A DNA stretch of 64,000 bases from Marasmius tenuissimus (GCA_029532415.1 JAQOTA010000020.1:992001-1056000), one strand, 5' to 3'; positions 26,173-38,250 are shown, counted from the stretch's first letter. The notes: a model not told the origin generated them from the sequence alone. Translations and numbers: made by a program.

Positions 26173-27058
26173 ATGTTTCCTCGCGCATCTCTCGTCGCCT
26201 TGGCCCTTGCTGCGTACGCGTCTGCAGCATGTACAAGGTCGTACACTGTGAAGTCCGGAGACGGATGTGATTCTATCGCTGTCGCAAACGGGGTCTCTAG
26301 CTACCAGGTAAAGCCGTGTCATTCATCGTGTACTCTAGGTTCTGCTCACTCAAGTTTTTCGTAGATCCATCGCCTCAACGGTGGCAGCAACGCCTGTTTA
26401 GCTCTGAGCATCGGGCAGAGCATTTGCCTCGCTGATTCGACCTATGACTGTCAGCCAGTTCACACCGCCGTCTCTGGTGATAGGTATGTTTTACTTCTAG
26501 CCTGACAGGTTCGCCGCTGATGGGTTTCCGATAGTTGCTTTGGAATCGCCAACGCCGCTGGCATCTCTATGGATAAATTCCTTTCAAACAACGCTCAACT
26601 CGACGCGAACAATTGTGCGATCTATCCCGGTCTCTCGGTCTGCGTGGACCCCGATAGCACCAACCCTAGTGGTTAGTACCTTTGAGTTATTTTACACGGG
26701 ATTAAGTTCAGAAGCTGACAAAACGATTTTAGGGGACTGCACTGAGACTGCTACCGTCCAACCGGGCGACAACTGCGACAAAATTGCCTTCCGCAACCTC
26801 ATCTCCACGTACACCATCCAGAACACCAACCCTGCCGGGACCTGCTCCTCCCTCGTTGCAGGAGCAGACATTTGCGTCGACCATCCGTCCAACCGCTGCG
26901 TTGGAGTCTACCTGGTTTCCGGAAACGAAGGAGGGTGTGCCAACATCGCGTCTTCGCATGGTATAACCTTTGATAGGTTGAGAGAGTTGAACCCCAACGT
27001 CGACACCCAATGCGGTAACATCTATCCTGGAGAGTCTCTTTGTACTGCTGCCTTCTAG
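26173..27058 (+). CDS. Secreted LysM-domain protein, copy D (complete, opposite strand)
   Basis: Predicted 238-residue secreted protein with four LysM-like domains, paralogous to the cluster at 0-6.9 kb. Exons 26173-26307, 26365-26483, 26535-26671 and 26733-27058 total 717 nt and reproduce the intron positions and phases of copy B. Signal peptide MFPRASLVALALAAYASA, then LysM cores at about residues 20-68 (YTVKSGDGCDSIAVANGV), 75-125 (CQPVHTAVSGDSCFGIA), 132-180 (CTETATVQPGDNCDKIA) and 185-237 (CVGVYLVSGNEGGCANIA...CGNIYPGESLC). Even cysteine spacing suggests a disulphide in each domain. It lies about 20 kb from the triplicated copies and is more diverged from them than they are from each other, so it looks like the older paralog. 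Likely binds chitin oligomers; not demonstrated. Confidence 0.93.
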
Positions 27059-28570
27059 GAGGTACATAGATAGTGATAGGATCCTAATGTTTTTGACGAA
27101 GTAATGCAATAAAATGACTCCCAAGTACCTCTCGTGCTATGTACCGTGCACTCGATACGAACCTTGTACGAACCCAATTTCCAATTTGTCGTTAGTGCTT
27201 CGCATGTAAAGGCACAGATCGTTATCGAGTTCAGGACAATGGCTTGGTGAGTGAACGACAGCAAGAAGCTGTCCGCCTCGATTGTCAGACATTGAGTGAT
27301 GGAGGACTACGAAACGAATCCTGTAGGGTATGCCCGTTTTCGTTCTGGGTCGTGGAACTACAGAAGATATCGATCATGAGTCGCTGATTGGTGACGGTTA
27401 CACTGGCTGGGGTATACCGTATTGCTACCTTCAAATTCGAACGGTTTTGCGAGTGTCAATACGGCGCCTGCACTGTTCCAGTGATAGACCCCTGCTTCTT
27501 GTAGATAAAAACTCAGTGGCGGCCAGTACGTCAGCGGCATGGCGTGGACAGTGACAGGAAGAGAGCCAACTAAAAGTGGCCCCTATCGGCGTTGATCCGG
27601 TTTGAGTCCCACGATTCAGATCATGATATTTTTGACGTTGAGCTCGTACCATCATCATCTATCGGCGCTGGCGTTGGCACCCTCTCTTTCGTTTTCCTCG
27701 CCAGGAGACTTCATCTGGGCGTCCGACCAAATTGCTCGCTGGGATGTTTAGCGCTGATTGTGCTGAAACTTCTGATACCGCGTCTTCGGCCGACGGCAAG
27801 ACGATAACGCTCTAACAAGATGTTCACAGCAGCTTGCCTGGAAATCCGATTTCCTCATACAAGGCTCGGATGACGTGACTAGAGCGGCAGATGGGGCATT
27901 GTTATGGGTCTTAAAAGAGCAATCTATGAGGCCTTGGAAGCTGTAGAGGAGGATAACTCACATACTGGTCGTACGTTCTCATCTCATTGGGGATACTCGT
28001 TATGATTCTTATAGATCTGAACACCCAGCGCCTGGATCTAGGTTGTCAAAGAGCAAAAATGAATTGCCTGACGTTCAATTACCTCCATTCCCCTTGAGCG
28101 TTGAAATCGTTCTTCAAGTTGCCAACTCTTGTCATAAGACCTCTATGGTCGGCGCAAAGACCGAAAGAATGTAAATGCTGTTGAATGAACCTCAAAAATC
28201 ATTCAGGCATCGTCACAGGTACTGCGAGGTACTGATAGTGGCTGTCTCAAAGTTACCAGCGACCGCTCAGAGTCCCTCAGAGTCCGTGGACTTTGAATCG
28301 ACGGTCAAACCCCTCTGAATGCCAGAGCATCTAGGCATCAGCCACCATCGTCATTCGCGGGTCCACTGCGAGAACTTTAATACGTTTCCGCTCACGCATA
28401 CAAGTGTCTTGTTGTCCACGGGTTCGTTTTTCCCATCCCCTGTCAAGCCACAACACAAGGTCCAGTCGGTTGTGTCTTTGTTTCGTCTTCTCCGTTTCCC
28501 AGTAATTGAGATGAGCTCTTCCAGTATACCCAAGTCATGTAAACGGCTTTCAGGACCTGAAGTCAAGGTA
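27059..28570. other. Intergenic
   Basis: Between the LysM gene and the hydrophobin. No frame shows family motifs or consistent splice structure; the ATG frames are short and overlapping. Nothing further is seen. Confidence 0.5.
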
Positions 28571-28579
28571 CGGGAATCG

Positions 28580-28586
28580 TATAAAA
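28580..28586 (+). promoter_or_regulatory. TATA box of the hydrophobin gene
   Basis: TATAAAA lies 77 bp before the ATG at 28657. A strong core promoter suits the high expression usual for hydrophobins. Confidence 0.65.
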
Positions 28587-28656
28587 GGAGACTCGAATTT
28601 GAGAGATTACTCACTCGAACACACTACCAGTTGTTCAAGCTCTACGGTCTCCAACC

Positions 28657-29131
28657 ATGTACTTCAACAAGTTCTTCGCCCTCTCTGCCATGACTAGCCT
28701 TGCGGCTGCCACAGCTGTCGTCAGAAGAACTGGCGGTGGCGAGGGTGGTGGTGGTGGCGAGGGTGACTGCACTAGCGGCATCCAATGCTGCGAACAGACC
28801 ACGACGGCGAGCGACCCCGCCGCCAGCGCGATCATCGCTCTCTTGGGGATCGACGTCAGCGACGCGAACGTCTTAGTTGGACTCGATTGCTCCCCGATCA
28901 CCGTTATTGGCGGAGGCAACGGCGCATGGTATGCTATGTCTCCTCCACATATATTATGGGTCCCCGTCTCAATTAATCTTCACCTCAGCTCCTCTAGCAC
29001 CGTTTTCTGTGAAGACAATAGCCACGGTGAGCATATTCCCACTCTCTATACGAACCTCAAATAACTATATACTTTTTTCCCTACTCGTAGCTGGTCTCAT
29101 CTCCCTCGGATGTGTCCCTGTCACCATCTGA
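28657..29131 (+). CDS. Class I hydrophobin with one missing cysteine
   Basis: Small secreted amphipathic protein expected to self-assemble at air-water or wall surfaces. Exons 28657-28928, 28989-29026 and 29091-29131 encode 116 residues (351 nt). A signal peptide (MYFNKFFALSAMTSLAAATA) is followed by a Gly/Glu linker and the hydrophobin core: CTSGIQCC, a long loop to GLDC, SPITVIGG, C at the first splice junction, then STVFCEDN and LISLGCVPVTI. Intron positions match those of Agaricomycete class I hydrophobins. The expected pattern is C-CC-C-C-CC-C; here the second doublet reads Phe-Cys (codon TTC) rather than Cys-Cys. That removes the sixth conserved cysteine, which normally pairs with the first. 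Only seven cysteines remain in the core. It may be a functional variant, a decaying copy or a base error. Confidence 0.92.
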
Positions 29132-29650
29132 GCGAACGAGCTCAAACAATGGGACTTTGGCGGAGTTTATCTGATGACGCGATCAAATGTTATGTCTTTT
29201 GTACCTTTTACTTTGGGTTCCAACGAAAATCTATATGGCTGTTATTCTCGGGATGCTGACCATGCAACGTGAAATTTGCCCGGCCAGTGGGCTCTCATGT
29301 CCTTGAACTCCCCAAGCAGTCCCCCCCGGTTCGGCTACAATTTTTGCGTGGCTGTAACATCCAAGATTCCTCTCTCATCTCGAGCCATGTCTGAAGTGGA
29401 CTAACGAAAGCTGATTTCGCCAGCCGCACGTATGGGCCCAGAATCCTAGATATCGAAGGCTGATCCCATCCAACAAGATATACTATCAACGCCACGTTCT
29501 GCACGTTCCATTGATCAACAACCTCTCCCTTTCAAAGCGCTCTTTAAAGTACAATCGACACGGTATTAACCTCTCTAACTTGCCCCTACACCTCTACTAG
29601 CAATAACTTACTTACTAAGTCCATCCGTGGAAGGCTAGAACCAGCCTTAC
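29132..29650. other. Intergenic between convergent hydrophobin and monooxygenase genes
   Basis: Presumably the two 3' untranslated regions. No coding signal is seen. Confidence 0.5.
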
Positions 29651-31894
29651 TTATAAAAATATTTTAGATAGATAACTCCTCAGCCCCCAAGTTCCCTTCA
29701 CAACGGCTCCAATATACTGTCGAGAGGATTGAGAAATGGTTCAACGCAACAGGTCGAGCATACAATCGACTTACCCCATCCGGTCTCACGACGACTGCAA
29801 GTTCTTCATCTTGGGACACCTTGAAGTGTTTATAGGCGTATCCTTCAGCATCAACGAGGCTTCGTAAGGACGAGACCTCGGAGGAATCAGTGCCCTGAGG
29901 GAAGATGACAACGCCCCTGACAAGTTCTCCGTCGGATCCTGAGAGAGCTCCTTGCACTTCGTCTACGAGCGGGGAACCTGGTCGTGAAAATACAAGGACG
30001 GTGTGAGACTTGATGTCGAAGAGATCGTATAGACCACAGGTTTTCTCGTCTCCAGAAAGAACTAAACCAGGAGCGTAAGGTGCACGATCTCCAGCATGTG
30101 CGCTACCATCGTGTCCCGAGCGGTACGGATCGACAGGCTCGTTTGGATTAGTGAACCGCTCATCGACGACGAATGAGCTGCCTCGGTAGTTGATACCGAA
30201 TTGCTTCAATTCCCAGTCGCGTGTCCATGCCCCCATGTTATTTTCTGATGATCTCTGGAAAGTCTTGTTCATGAGCTGCGTGGTCTTGTCCAACATAGTG
30301 GCAATGATCGGGAGGCGTTCCGAAGAGAAGGAGTTAACTAGGTCTTGTCGGGCTAAACCTCTCACGACGAGAGCCAGCTTCCATCCGAGGTTGATCTATT
30401 TGGGCATCAGATACTCCGTAGACTAAAACTCAACCCCTGAGCTCACTCACAGAATCTTGAACTCCGGATGTCAGTCCCTGGCCACCCGTAGGGCTATGAA
30501 CATGCGCAGCATCTATCATCGAACGTTGAACGATAAGTTTTTATGACTGCTGACCGGGGAACGAACGTGTCTGCTTACCTCCTACTACAAATGCTCGGCC
30601 CTTGGAAAAGCTGTCTACCATCCTGACATTAGCTCTTCGAGAACGGTCGAAAGTGAGTCAGTGCACTATGCAGCAAAGAAGGATCCGACTCACGTCCAAG
30701 ACGCAAGGTTTCGAAGATTCCCGAATTCGATGTATCGTTTGCCGATGATGTCGTAGAAGCTGTCCAATAGTCCATCCCTACCACTAGCAGCCTTCTCACT
30801 GTCGAGTTTTGCACCGCCGAGAGCGAACCAATAGAAGTCCTTTCCGTCTTTGCGGTAAGGACGAAGGCATAACCTAGATATATCAAGTATTGAGAATTTT
30901 GCGTGGAAGCACAAAGGAAATTCTCGTACAATCTATCGCCGTAGCTTCCCCAAATCTTCACAGCCGGCTGTTGTTCCGACATCAATCAGCAAAAACCGAC
31001 GTTGTATATGCTTGTAGCGACTTACTTTCTCATCCTCCAATCCTTTCGTGACTTCGATATCTCCAATGACCAGGGTATTCCCACCGTAAGTATCTCCGAG
31101 GAATGTGAGACCTGCTTGCTTGCGAACGACGCTCCGTGCCCCTTCTGCTCCGACTATCCAGGGGAACTTTGCAACCTCTACTTGGCTACCCTTGCTTATA
31201 TGGGCAACGACGTGGTCATCATGGTTCTCGAAAGATGTCAGTTCCGTCCCGTACTCAACCGAAACCCCATAGTCCCTGTTCAAGATGTCGACAAGTGTCT
31301 TCATGTGGTCCTCTTGACCTAGTATCATTGCGTTAATCTATTCGGAGGTGAGGGTGAGGGTGAGCAAACTGATACCAATATGATGATAAGAAAGGCTCTT
31401 ACACGATAACACTCCGGTCGATCCTCAACCCACTCGATGAAGGGGCCGTCCTTGATCGGAACATCGCCCTCTGGAGATTGATAGAACTTCATAGAGATTG
31501 CTACGGAGGAACCTTCACGTTCAATCTCCGGGAGAATACCAAGTATCTTGTATAGCTCGAGTGTTCTTGGCTGTTGGCGAGATAATTAGAAGTCTTTGAA
31601 AAATCCCGATTGCCACCAGGTCAAAGTTTGGCGAGATACTGACCGATATCCCAGCACCGCGTGCGCCTAGGGGTATTGTATCGCTCTTGTCTATGATTCT
31701 AACTGATACGCCATTTTTCAGGAGGGTCAGAGCCAGAACGAGTCCTATAAATGGAATGTGAGCTGAAAGAAGACATTCACGATTGCCTTGAACGAACCGG
31801 AAGGACCTGCACCGGCCTATAGGTATGCATCAGAGAAGAGCCCGAGACGAGTGAAGGAGAGACTCACTATGAGAACTTGGCTTTCACCCGACAT
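29651..31894 (-). CDS. FAD-dependent aromatic monooxygenase (phenol hydroxylase-like), copy 1
   Basis: Class A flavoprotein hydroxylase of the FAD_binding_3 type (PheA/TfdB/phenol 2-monooxygenase relatives), using NAD(P)H and O2 to hydroxylate an aromatic ring. The start MSGESQVLI leads across a short intron to the Rossmann GAGPSG, then LVLALTLLKNGVSVRIIDK. The middle region has WIVGAEGARSVVRKQAG, whose GA(D/E)GxxSxVR pattern is the second FAD/NADPH motif. The third FAD motif GDAAHVHSPTGGQGLTSGVQDS spans a splice site near 30.5 kb. The C-terminal third resembles the thioredoxin-fold tail of this family (DLFDIKSHTVLVFSRPGSP; VVIFPQG; VRPDG-YIGAVVKG). The last exon ends at TAA 29651-29653. At least ten introns. 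All key motifs are present. A close paralog with the same exon layout is at 43452-45664. The substrate is not predictable. Confidence 0.88.
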
Positions 31895-32480
31895 GATATG
31901 GAAGTAGCTATGGATAAGAAGATGAGTTTTTTTGCAGCTGTGCAGTTGAAATCCTTTAAGTACCTTCACCACGCATAAACCTGGCTAATCATCTTTCGAC
32001 CCTATTGAATGGACCAACGTGACGACCCGGCTTCGAAGGGTTGCGTATTGTCCCGGCTTGCTCCTACGTTGGGCGCAAACTGATGCATCAGGACTTTTTT
32101 TAGGACCATTCTCCGTTTCGTCGTGGATTGGGTCGAAGCTGTGTTCGGAGGTGCGTAATGATTCGGATCGGCGTTTGGTGGATGCCGAACGCCCGGCGCC
32201 TAATCTACTTATTGCTCGCTCCCAATCCATGAAAACGCCTGCACTGAATGTGTTATTCCTACTACTATTAGTACACGAGCTAGGATATAAATATACGATG
32301 GGTTTGAAGAGAAAAGAGTGACCTGGGTAATATAGGATAAACGAGCCTATCCATGCATGGCCGCAACATCGGCCAAGAACAACATTCTCCCGTTGAACAG
32401 TGTTCTAGCCACTTCCAATTCTTGATCCGTGGGTTGAGAGATAGCTACGGTATTCGAGCTCAGCGGAGCAGTCTCGCAAT
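31895..32480. other. Promoter side of monooxygenase copy 1
   Basis: No gene is seen. A short AT-rich patch with TATAAATATA lies near 32285 but is not clearly tied to a start codon. Confidence 0.4.
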
Positions 32481-32492
32481 TATCGAAGATTC

Positions 32493-33014
32493 CTAGTCGA
32501 ATGCACTGATCGCGCCAAAATGGGTCGTATAATCCTTGTCGATGACTTCTATCGTTTTCGTCCTCACGCCGATCTTCGACCTACCGGGGGACTCGTGAGC
32601 TCTAAAAAGTAACCAGCCATGAATGATTCCTACAGTCAAGCGTTTGCGCGTCCACCCCTTCCAAAAAGCCGCAACCTCAAACGACTGTCCAATGTTGATC
32701 TTCTGCTGAGCCTCTGACGCCTTTTGACAACCCCCGTTCCGGTGTTTGAGCCAGTTGCTTGAGTAGAAAGGACGTCCACCGCGCCTATCGAGTTGAAGTC
32801 GTTGTCCGCACGCTAGGCATCCGACGCGGAAAGAACCCAAGCTTGGTTTGTGGACTAGAGGGTCGTTGAGGAGATCCTGGATTCGTTGCTCATGGGTCTT
32901 GTTCCTTCTTCCTCTGGATCTGGGTTGGAAATCGCGAGTGCGAGTTTTGGGCGAGGTGTGGACCGCTTTGAGGTTACGAGCGCCAGTGGGGAGATGGAAC
33001 TTGGTTGCGACCAT
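32493..33014 (-). CDS. C2HC zinc-finger-like hypothetical protein
   Basis: Single-exon frame of 173 residues starting MVATKFHLPTGARNLK. The N-terminus is basic, rich in Arg/Lys and Thr. At about residues 66-96 there is a C-x2-C-x21-H-x4-C pattern (CLACGQRLQLD...NWLKHRNGGC), a putative zinc-binding motif I have seen in uncharacterised mushroom proteins. The C-terminal part (SFEVAAFWKGWTRKRLTVG) is not recognised. A TATA box sits 55 bp upstream, supporting expression of this frame. Function is unknown; a nucleic-acid-binding role is possible but inferred only from the finger and basic charge. Confidence 0.6.
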   Translation of the reverse strand: MVATKFHLPTGARNLKAVHTSPKTRTRDFQPRSRGRRNKTHEQRIQDLLNDPLVHKPSLGSFRVGCLACGQRLQLDRRGGRPFYSSNWLKHRNGGCQKASEAQQKINIGQSFEVAAFWKGWTRKRLTVGIIHGWLLFRAHESPGRSKIGVRTKTIEVIDKDYTTHFGAISAFD

Positions 33015-33068
33015 TGAATTATGAGGGACTGGTGAATGTAGTAGGAAAGCTCATGAGAGGTACGTTCC

Positions 33069-33076
33069 TTTATATA
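33069..33076 (-). promoter_or_regulatory. TATA box of the C2HC protein gene
   Basis: TATATAAA on the minus strand, 55 bp upstream of the ATG at 33014. Confidence 0.55.
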
Positions 33077-33112
33077 CCCACCTCAACCGCTTGAACCGAC
33101 CCAAACAGACCA

Positions 33113-33215
33113 ACTCGTCGACAATGAAGGTCGTATCTGCGTAGGAATTCGAGCAGCTTTGGTCAACCAAATGGAGAAGTAATGTGGCAAAATCGCTCGA
33201 GTTGCTTTGCCCATA
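33113..33215. repeat. Dispersed direct repeat, copy 1
   Basis: About 100 bp matching 34346-34440 in the same orientation. The shared core includes CCAAATGGAGAAGTAATGTG and GGCAAAATCG, with scattered substitutions. It marks a 1.2-kb local duplication or two insertions of the same element; no protein is encoded. Confidence 0.65.
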
Positions 33216-34345
33216 TTATCTCGCTCCCGGCTTGCTCCTGGCCACCTGAAACAATGAGAATGGTCAGGGCCACTATGGCCCGCCATTGGTGAACAGGAAA
33301 GTCGCGTTGGCTATTCTTTTCGATACCGCAAAGTGTCCCATTGCTTCAAAATCTTAACCACTCGGATTCCGGAACGACTGACGCAGAAAACCCCACAGTT
33401 GGAAGCTCCCAAATATTAAGCTCAGAGTGTAGCCGTTTTCGCCCTCTGAATAGTGACGCTGAACGATTAGCTCGATGGCGGATCTTGTCACGGATAGGAA
33501 GTCGTCAATCCCATTCCGCATCTAAGAATGTTTATGACTCTGTCTCTGCAACACATTTGTATGTAACAGCTTGAGTTACTTGCAACGCCTATGCTCATCA
33601 TACAAGTTTGTTAAGTCGTCAGACGATCTTTCGGTCACTGAGCAGCTGGATTTGAGTACCAACCATGATCGGCACAAACAGCTTGAAGGCCCCGCTGTCT
33701 CATACACAAAGAGAGCTCCTCCAAGCATCGAGTAGAAGTGACGACCTCTGAAACATTAGAGTTCATGACTGAAGATGAAGGAGGGAGGTATAGCGTGTGT
33801 GTTCTGGGGATGGGGATGGATGAGAGGGTAGGGACTTGAGTTCAGCATATTTGAAGCCCTCGGGTCTCGAGATGAACCTAACAATTAATAGGAAATTCAT
33901 CACTCTGGTGGAGTGTTCGCGAGAAGCTAGGCTTGAGGATTGAGGCAATTCTGCACAGACCGGGGTGCAGCGCCTCCGAGTGGTGCGCTGTGTCCGTCAT
34001 GATGCCATCAGGATTCAGCGCTGAACTATTCAGCAATGAGTCGGGATTCGACGCATATTCTCCAGTTGAACAAGATGTCCACCTACGAACGGGATGGGGC
34101 CCCACCGAGGCGGGAGCGAACACCATCCATTTATCTCAAATCTCAAATCAGTCCTCGGTTTGAAGTTGATCTGTTCCTGTGGCGCGGGGATAATAGTAAG
34201 TACAACAGAAAGTTGTATCACCGTCGCGATTGCCTGTGGAGCAGGCGGACAGCAAACCTTTTTTTCTGGGTCTACGTTTACCATCAACTCGATAGATGAT
34301 CACTAGTAAGACCGTATGGGGGTGGGACATGAACCATGGATCGAG

Positions 34346-34440
34346 ACCAAGTCGCCGACAACGTAGGTCGTTTCTGCGTAAGAATCTGAGCAGCTTCGGT
34401 CGACCAAATGGAGAAGTAATGTGGCAAAATCGTTCAGGCC
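34346..34440. repeat. Dispersed direct repeat, copy 2
   Basis: Partner of 33113-33215. The intervening 33.2-34.3 kb contains no supported gene. Confidence 0.65.
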
Positions 34441-34769
34441 TTCTGAAATAACTAGAAAGGTCAGTGCCATGGGTCGCCGTCAGCTAAATAGAAGGCGTGA
34501 CCTGCATCTTCTGAAATCTGTAGTGCCCACGGTCGATAACCATGATACCCAGGCTCGCCAGAATAACAGAGCAACTGACAAAGAACTTCCATAATCAAGG
34601 TAGCGAGCTAGTCAATGAGAGCCAGTCAAGCACCTGTTCATCTCGGTTGGTCGTCTTGAACCCCGCATGGCTTCGGTAATTTCCGAAGCGGTATTCAACG
34701 CCCCGATCACTTTCACCTCCTTCCTCCTCTCGTTCCAGGACCATCTATCTCTTTACTCAACTCCCCGCC

Positions 34770-35608
34770 ATGTCGAAACGCGTCGCTGAAGCACTCGCCT
34801 CTGGCCGTAACATTCGACGAAAACTAGAGGAACCACATGTACAGGTACGAACATCTTACTTCTTCTACACTGTACAACCTAACGAAATCGGCTCGCTCGT
34901 TCAGGTCAAGCCGGAGCCAGATCCCTACGAGGATGGTATATCGTTCGTAACAAAGGTTGTACAAAGCATATCACGACAATCTCTACCCACGTCCTTATAT
35001 CGACTCCAGGTGAAGAGCGAGTTGGAAGATGGCGAGTTGAACGATGAGATGGAGATGATGACCTCGCCCTGCAAGGTAACGTTCCAATGCCCCACGTCAA
35101 ACGACTAGTCCCATTGAATCCCATATAGGTGAGATTCCAGGAAGCCTCAACCAAACACGGCCCATGTAAACCCGGCCTCCATACCTCCTCCTCTTCCTCC
35201 TTCTCTATGACTGACTCCGCCTCAGGTATCCTCCAACAAGCGTACTGGAAACGTACAGACGAGCTCATACGCATGACGAAGGAGAACACTGCTCTCGGGG
35301 TGAGAGTCGAAGCGCTGGAGCGCCGGTGCGACGCGTTGAACAGGAGAAATAGGTCACTAGTCCAACAAACGAGGCGGCATCGGCGTCGGGCGAAGAAAGA
35401 GGTGGCTAGGTATTTCAAGTCCGAGAAGGAGAATGTCGAGATGAGGACGTGGCTGGACAAGCCCTATGACGAGGAGAAGACTGAGCTCACCATCGAGATG
35501 GGGGAAGACGGGGCGTTGTACATTCGGGAGCGGCAGAAGCACGATAGAACGCGCTTTCGACTGCAGCAATGTATAGCGCGGAGTGATTTACTGGTGGCAG
35601 AGCTTTAG
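34770..35608 (+). CDS. Coiled-coil hypothetical protein
   Basis: Not a recognised family. The start MSKRVAEALASGRNIRRKLEE follows a pyrimidine-rich leader. Four exons with phase-0 introns are likely: 34770-34844, 34905 to about 34950 (ending at a K codon), about 35009-35076, and from 35129. The exons read ...EPHVQ, VKPEPDPYEDGISFVTK, VKSELEDGELNDEMEMM and VRFQEASTKHGPC. Two small exons carry V-K-x-E (VKPE, VKSE), the consensus for SUMO attachment. The C-terminal half (about 35220-35560) is strongly helical and heptad-rich (LIRMTKENTALGVRVEALER; ALNRRNRSLVQQTRRHRRRA) with a basic patch RRHRRRAKK that could be a nuclear signal. This suggests a nuclear dimerising protein; that is inference. Ends at TAG 35606-35608. 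Confidence 0.6.
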
Positions 35609-36351
35609 TAAGCTCGCCATCTCAGGAGGGGGCAATTGGCTCCCGTTCGTAGGAATTGACGCAGGGAACTGGACGAGTGTGGTATATGGGTGCACGATAA
35701 AGAGGTTGGATGGTCGTAGTGATGGAGGAGATCCAAGACGAATAACAATGCATGGGTGACCGATAACGTCGAGAGAATGGTAGAGTGACGCGTAGCAGTG
35801 TGTCCCACACTCTCAGTGGGCTTCCACTCCGCCTTCGCTTCTGGTCGAACGCGCCGTCAATCTCGGCGCCTGACAGGGAAAGTAAAGGTGATGGAACGAG
35901 GAAGAGCGGTTGGTAAGCCCATCAGCCCTGGGGCGATCCTCAGGTGAAACTAATCCGTGACGTTGAGACCGTTAGAGGCACTGGCAATGGGAGCCATGAT
36001 GGAATTTTATCTGGTGACCAGATGGCAAAAATGGTAAAGATAAAGGCGTATCGCTCCTGGGACTGCATGCAGGGATAAGTAGAACGAGGGGTCAAATGGC
36101 CAAGGGAAGTTGGCGGTGGCACGACGGGTAGGCCCTGCAGCGTGCAATGTCATCTCAAAGTTAAATTGACGCCAAATGTCGGCGAGGGTTGTAGCTCGTG
36201 GAAGGACTCCAACCAACTGGACGAGGGCGAAGAGTTATTAGCGTAAGTTCGAGATTGGCAAGGTATTGAGCGACAGCGCACCATTTTTCCCTGTCTGCAC
36301 CCACACCCGTGGACCATTCCCGCAACTCGAGGTATCGTTCACATTCCTCAA

Positions 36352-37150
36352 CTACCGTGCTGCCCGTGCCTGAACAAAGAGATCTGATAATGAACGTCGG
36401 TAAAGAGCCGATCGAGAGATGTTGTAGCTTGTACCCTTACCCTTCAACAGACCCTCTACTTCATGCGAAGGCTGAAGTTCTTCATTGACCCCTTCTTGTC
36501 TCCTCACGGCCACGTCTCCGACGGAGGCGCCCCATGGTAATGTACTTGCTCCCCAATACCCATCGTTATCTACATGTCTTTGGCTATGGCCAACGGGGAT
36601 GAAGTGTAGCACGTGGTGGGGATGAACTTTGAAGGCGGTTACGGCTTCGAACAGGGGCATTTCTAAACCCTATTCGCGTCCGTCGTGTGTCGAAAATAGC
36701 TGTATGAACAACAGATATAGGGGCCTGTTTCACAAGAGAGAAAAGATCAAAGTGTCAAGAATCGGGAAAAACTTGATCAACGTACTTGTACGTCCCCACA
36801 TTTCAGTCAAATCCAACAGAGAGAAGCCAGCAGACTGAGGTTGTCGCCATGAGTTTGACACTAGATACTCCAAGGCATTTCTGTGTCTAGATAGGCTATC
36901 TAGTAAGTCATAGTGCGACAGTGACCAGACGACACAAGTTAGAACATACCTGGCCTTCATACCATGCAGCCTTGGGACACAAAACTTGGTTCTCGGAAGC
37001 ATACGGCCCAGCTTCATCTCCACCCGTGAGTGCCCGCAGTCGTGAGAGCTGGAGGTGACCACTGTGGGTCTCGAGCGGAGAGATACGTGTGCCAAAAAAT
37101 GGTTTGAATAGTGGACGGTCCTTGATGAGCCATTTGAAGACTGTCGACAA
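36352..37150 (-). pseudogene. Possible decayed or mis-spliced hypothetical gene
   Basis: Fragments on the minus strand look exon-like. 37150-36953 reads VFKWLIKDRPLFKPFF...CPKAAWYEGQ and ends at a GTATGT donor; about 36890-36790 reads ALEYLVSNSWRQPQ...DLTEMWG before a GTACGT donor; 36660-36352 reads AVTAFKVHPHHVLHFIPVGH and onward to a stop. I could not join them in one frame without hitting stops. No family is recognised. It may be a pseudogene or a gene whose introns I mis-placed. A further fragment at 36216-36007 could belong to it. Confidence 0.3.
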
Positions 37151-37159
37151 TACGTGTCG

Positions 37160-38250
37160 TTATTTTGCGAAGGCTACCATGATGTCTGCACCAGGAGTAG
37201 ATGGTGAAAAAAATTTGAGATGGTGGTGGTTGACAACGTCGAGAATCTGAATCGGTAGCGTCAGGGTTAGGTCTCGATATTCAGGTGCCGAAGGGCGGTT
37301 GGGCGCCTAGTAGCTCCGTTTTGCACCTTCTTCCATGTTCATCGGCATTTCCATATCGCCAGCCCCCGCCAACCAACGCTAGGTCTGCTACCTGGCCCAT
37401 CGACACTAAACGGGTATGGTCGTCCCTTTCTTGGTTGTCTGAAAGTGTAATTGGCTAATATATAATGATTAGTAACACAGTGGTTTGCGACTCATTGAAA
37501 GCTGTTGAATTCGATCTTCACTGAGGACTCGCTAGATACCCGCTGTTCTGGAAGGTACTATCGCATTCCAACTGAGTTGCGCCATGATCAGGGCTATATT
37601 ATGAGAGTAGACCCATTCACTCGTCACCAGCTCGCCTTACACCACCTGAAGCTCGTGCTTAGTCCTGCCAAATTTTTTCTCTATCAGTCAGTAGTGAGCT
37701 TTGTCACTTCTACCCCGTGGCCGACGGTATCAATCTCTCACCGCTTTGGCCCTACAATCATTAGTTATTAAACGCCATTGGACAAAGACTCGGAAGGGAT
37801 CGAGGAATACGTCGGCGACATCGATCCCCGATTCGATTGCTCCTCATGCCGAGTTCAGTTTATCGCGGAAAAGCTCAGTCCCACTACGGAGGCCTCAAAA
37901 TGAGGCATAGTCATATAGTCATCTTCCAGCGGTTCTTTGCCCATATATGGATAACTTCCACGGGGATTTCCGGCTTTTGAATGGAAGGACTGTGCCTCTA
38001 GTCAGAGGAGGATCAATGACGACTCGGCAACAGCCACATTACCCACGTTTAAGTTAAACTCGGTACCTTTCGCCGTCAGTCTTTTGGGGCACGGGTGCTG
38101 GTGCTCATCCCTCAGTGCTCACTCAGCAAATATTAATCACCCCGAGTCGTCTCTCCGTCTCCGTCTCGAGTCAGAGCTCACTGCTGACGAGTTAGATATC
38201 GTGACGGTTTGCCCCAGACGTCCAGGGTACAGTATAATGTTAGACTCATT
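37160..38250. other. Intergenic
   Basis: No supported coding sequence. This is the upstream region of the Zn2Cys6 gene. Confidence 0.45.
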
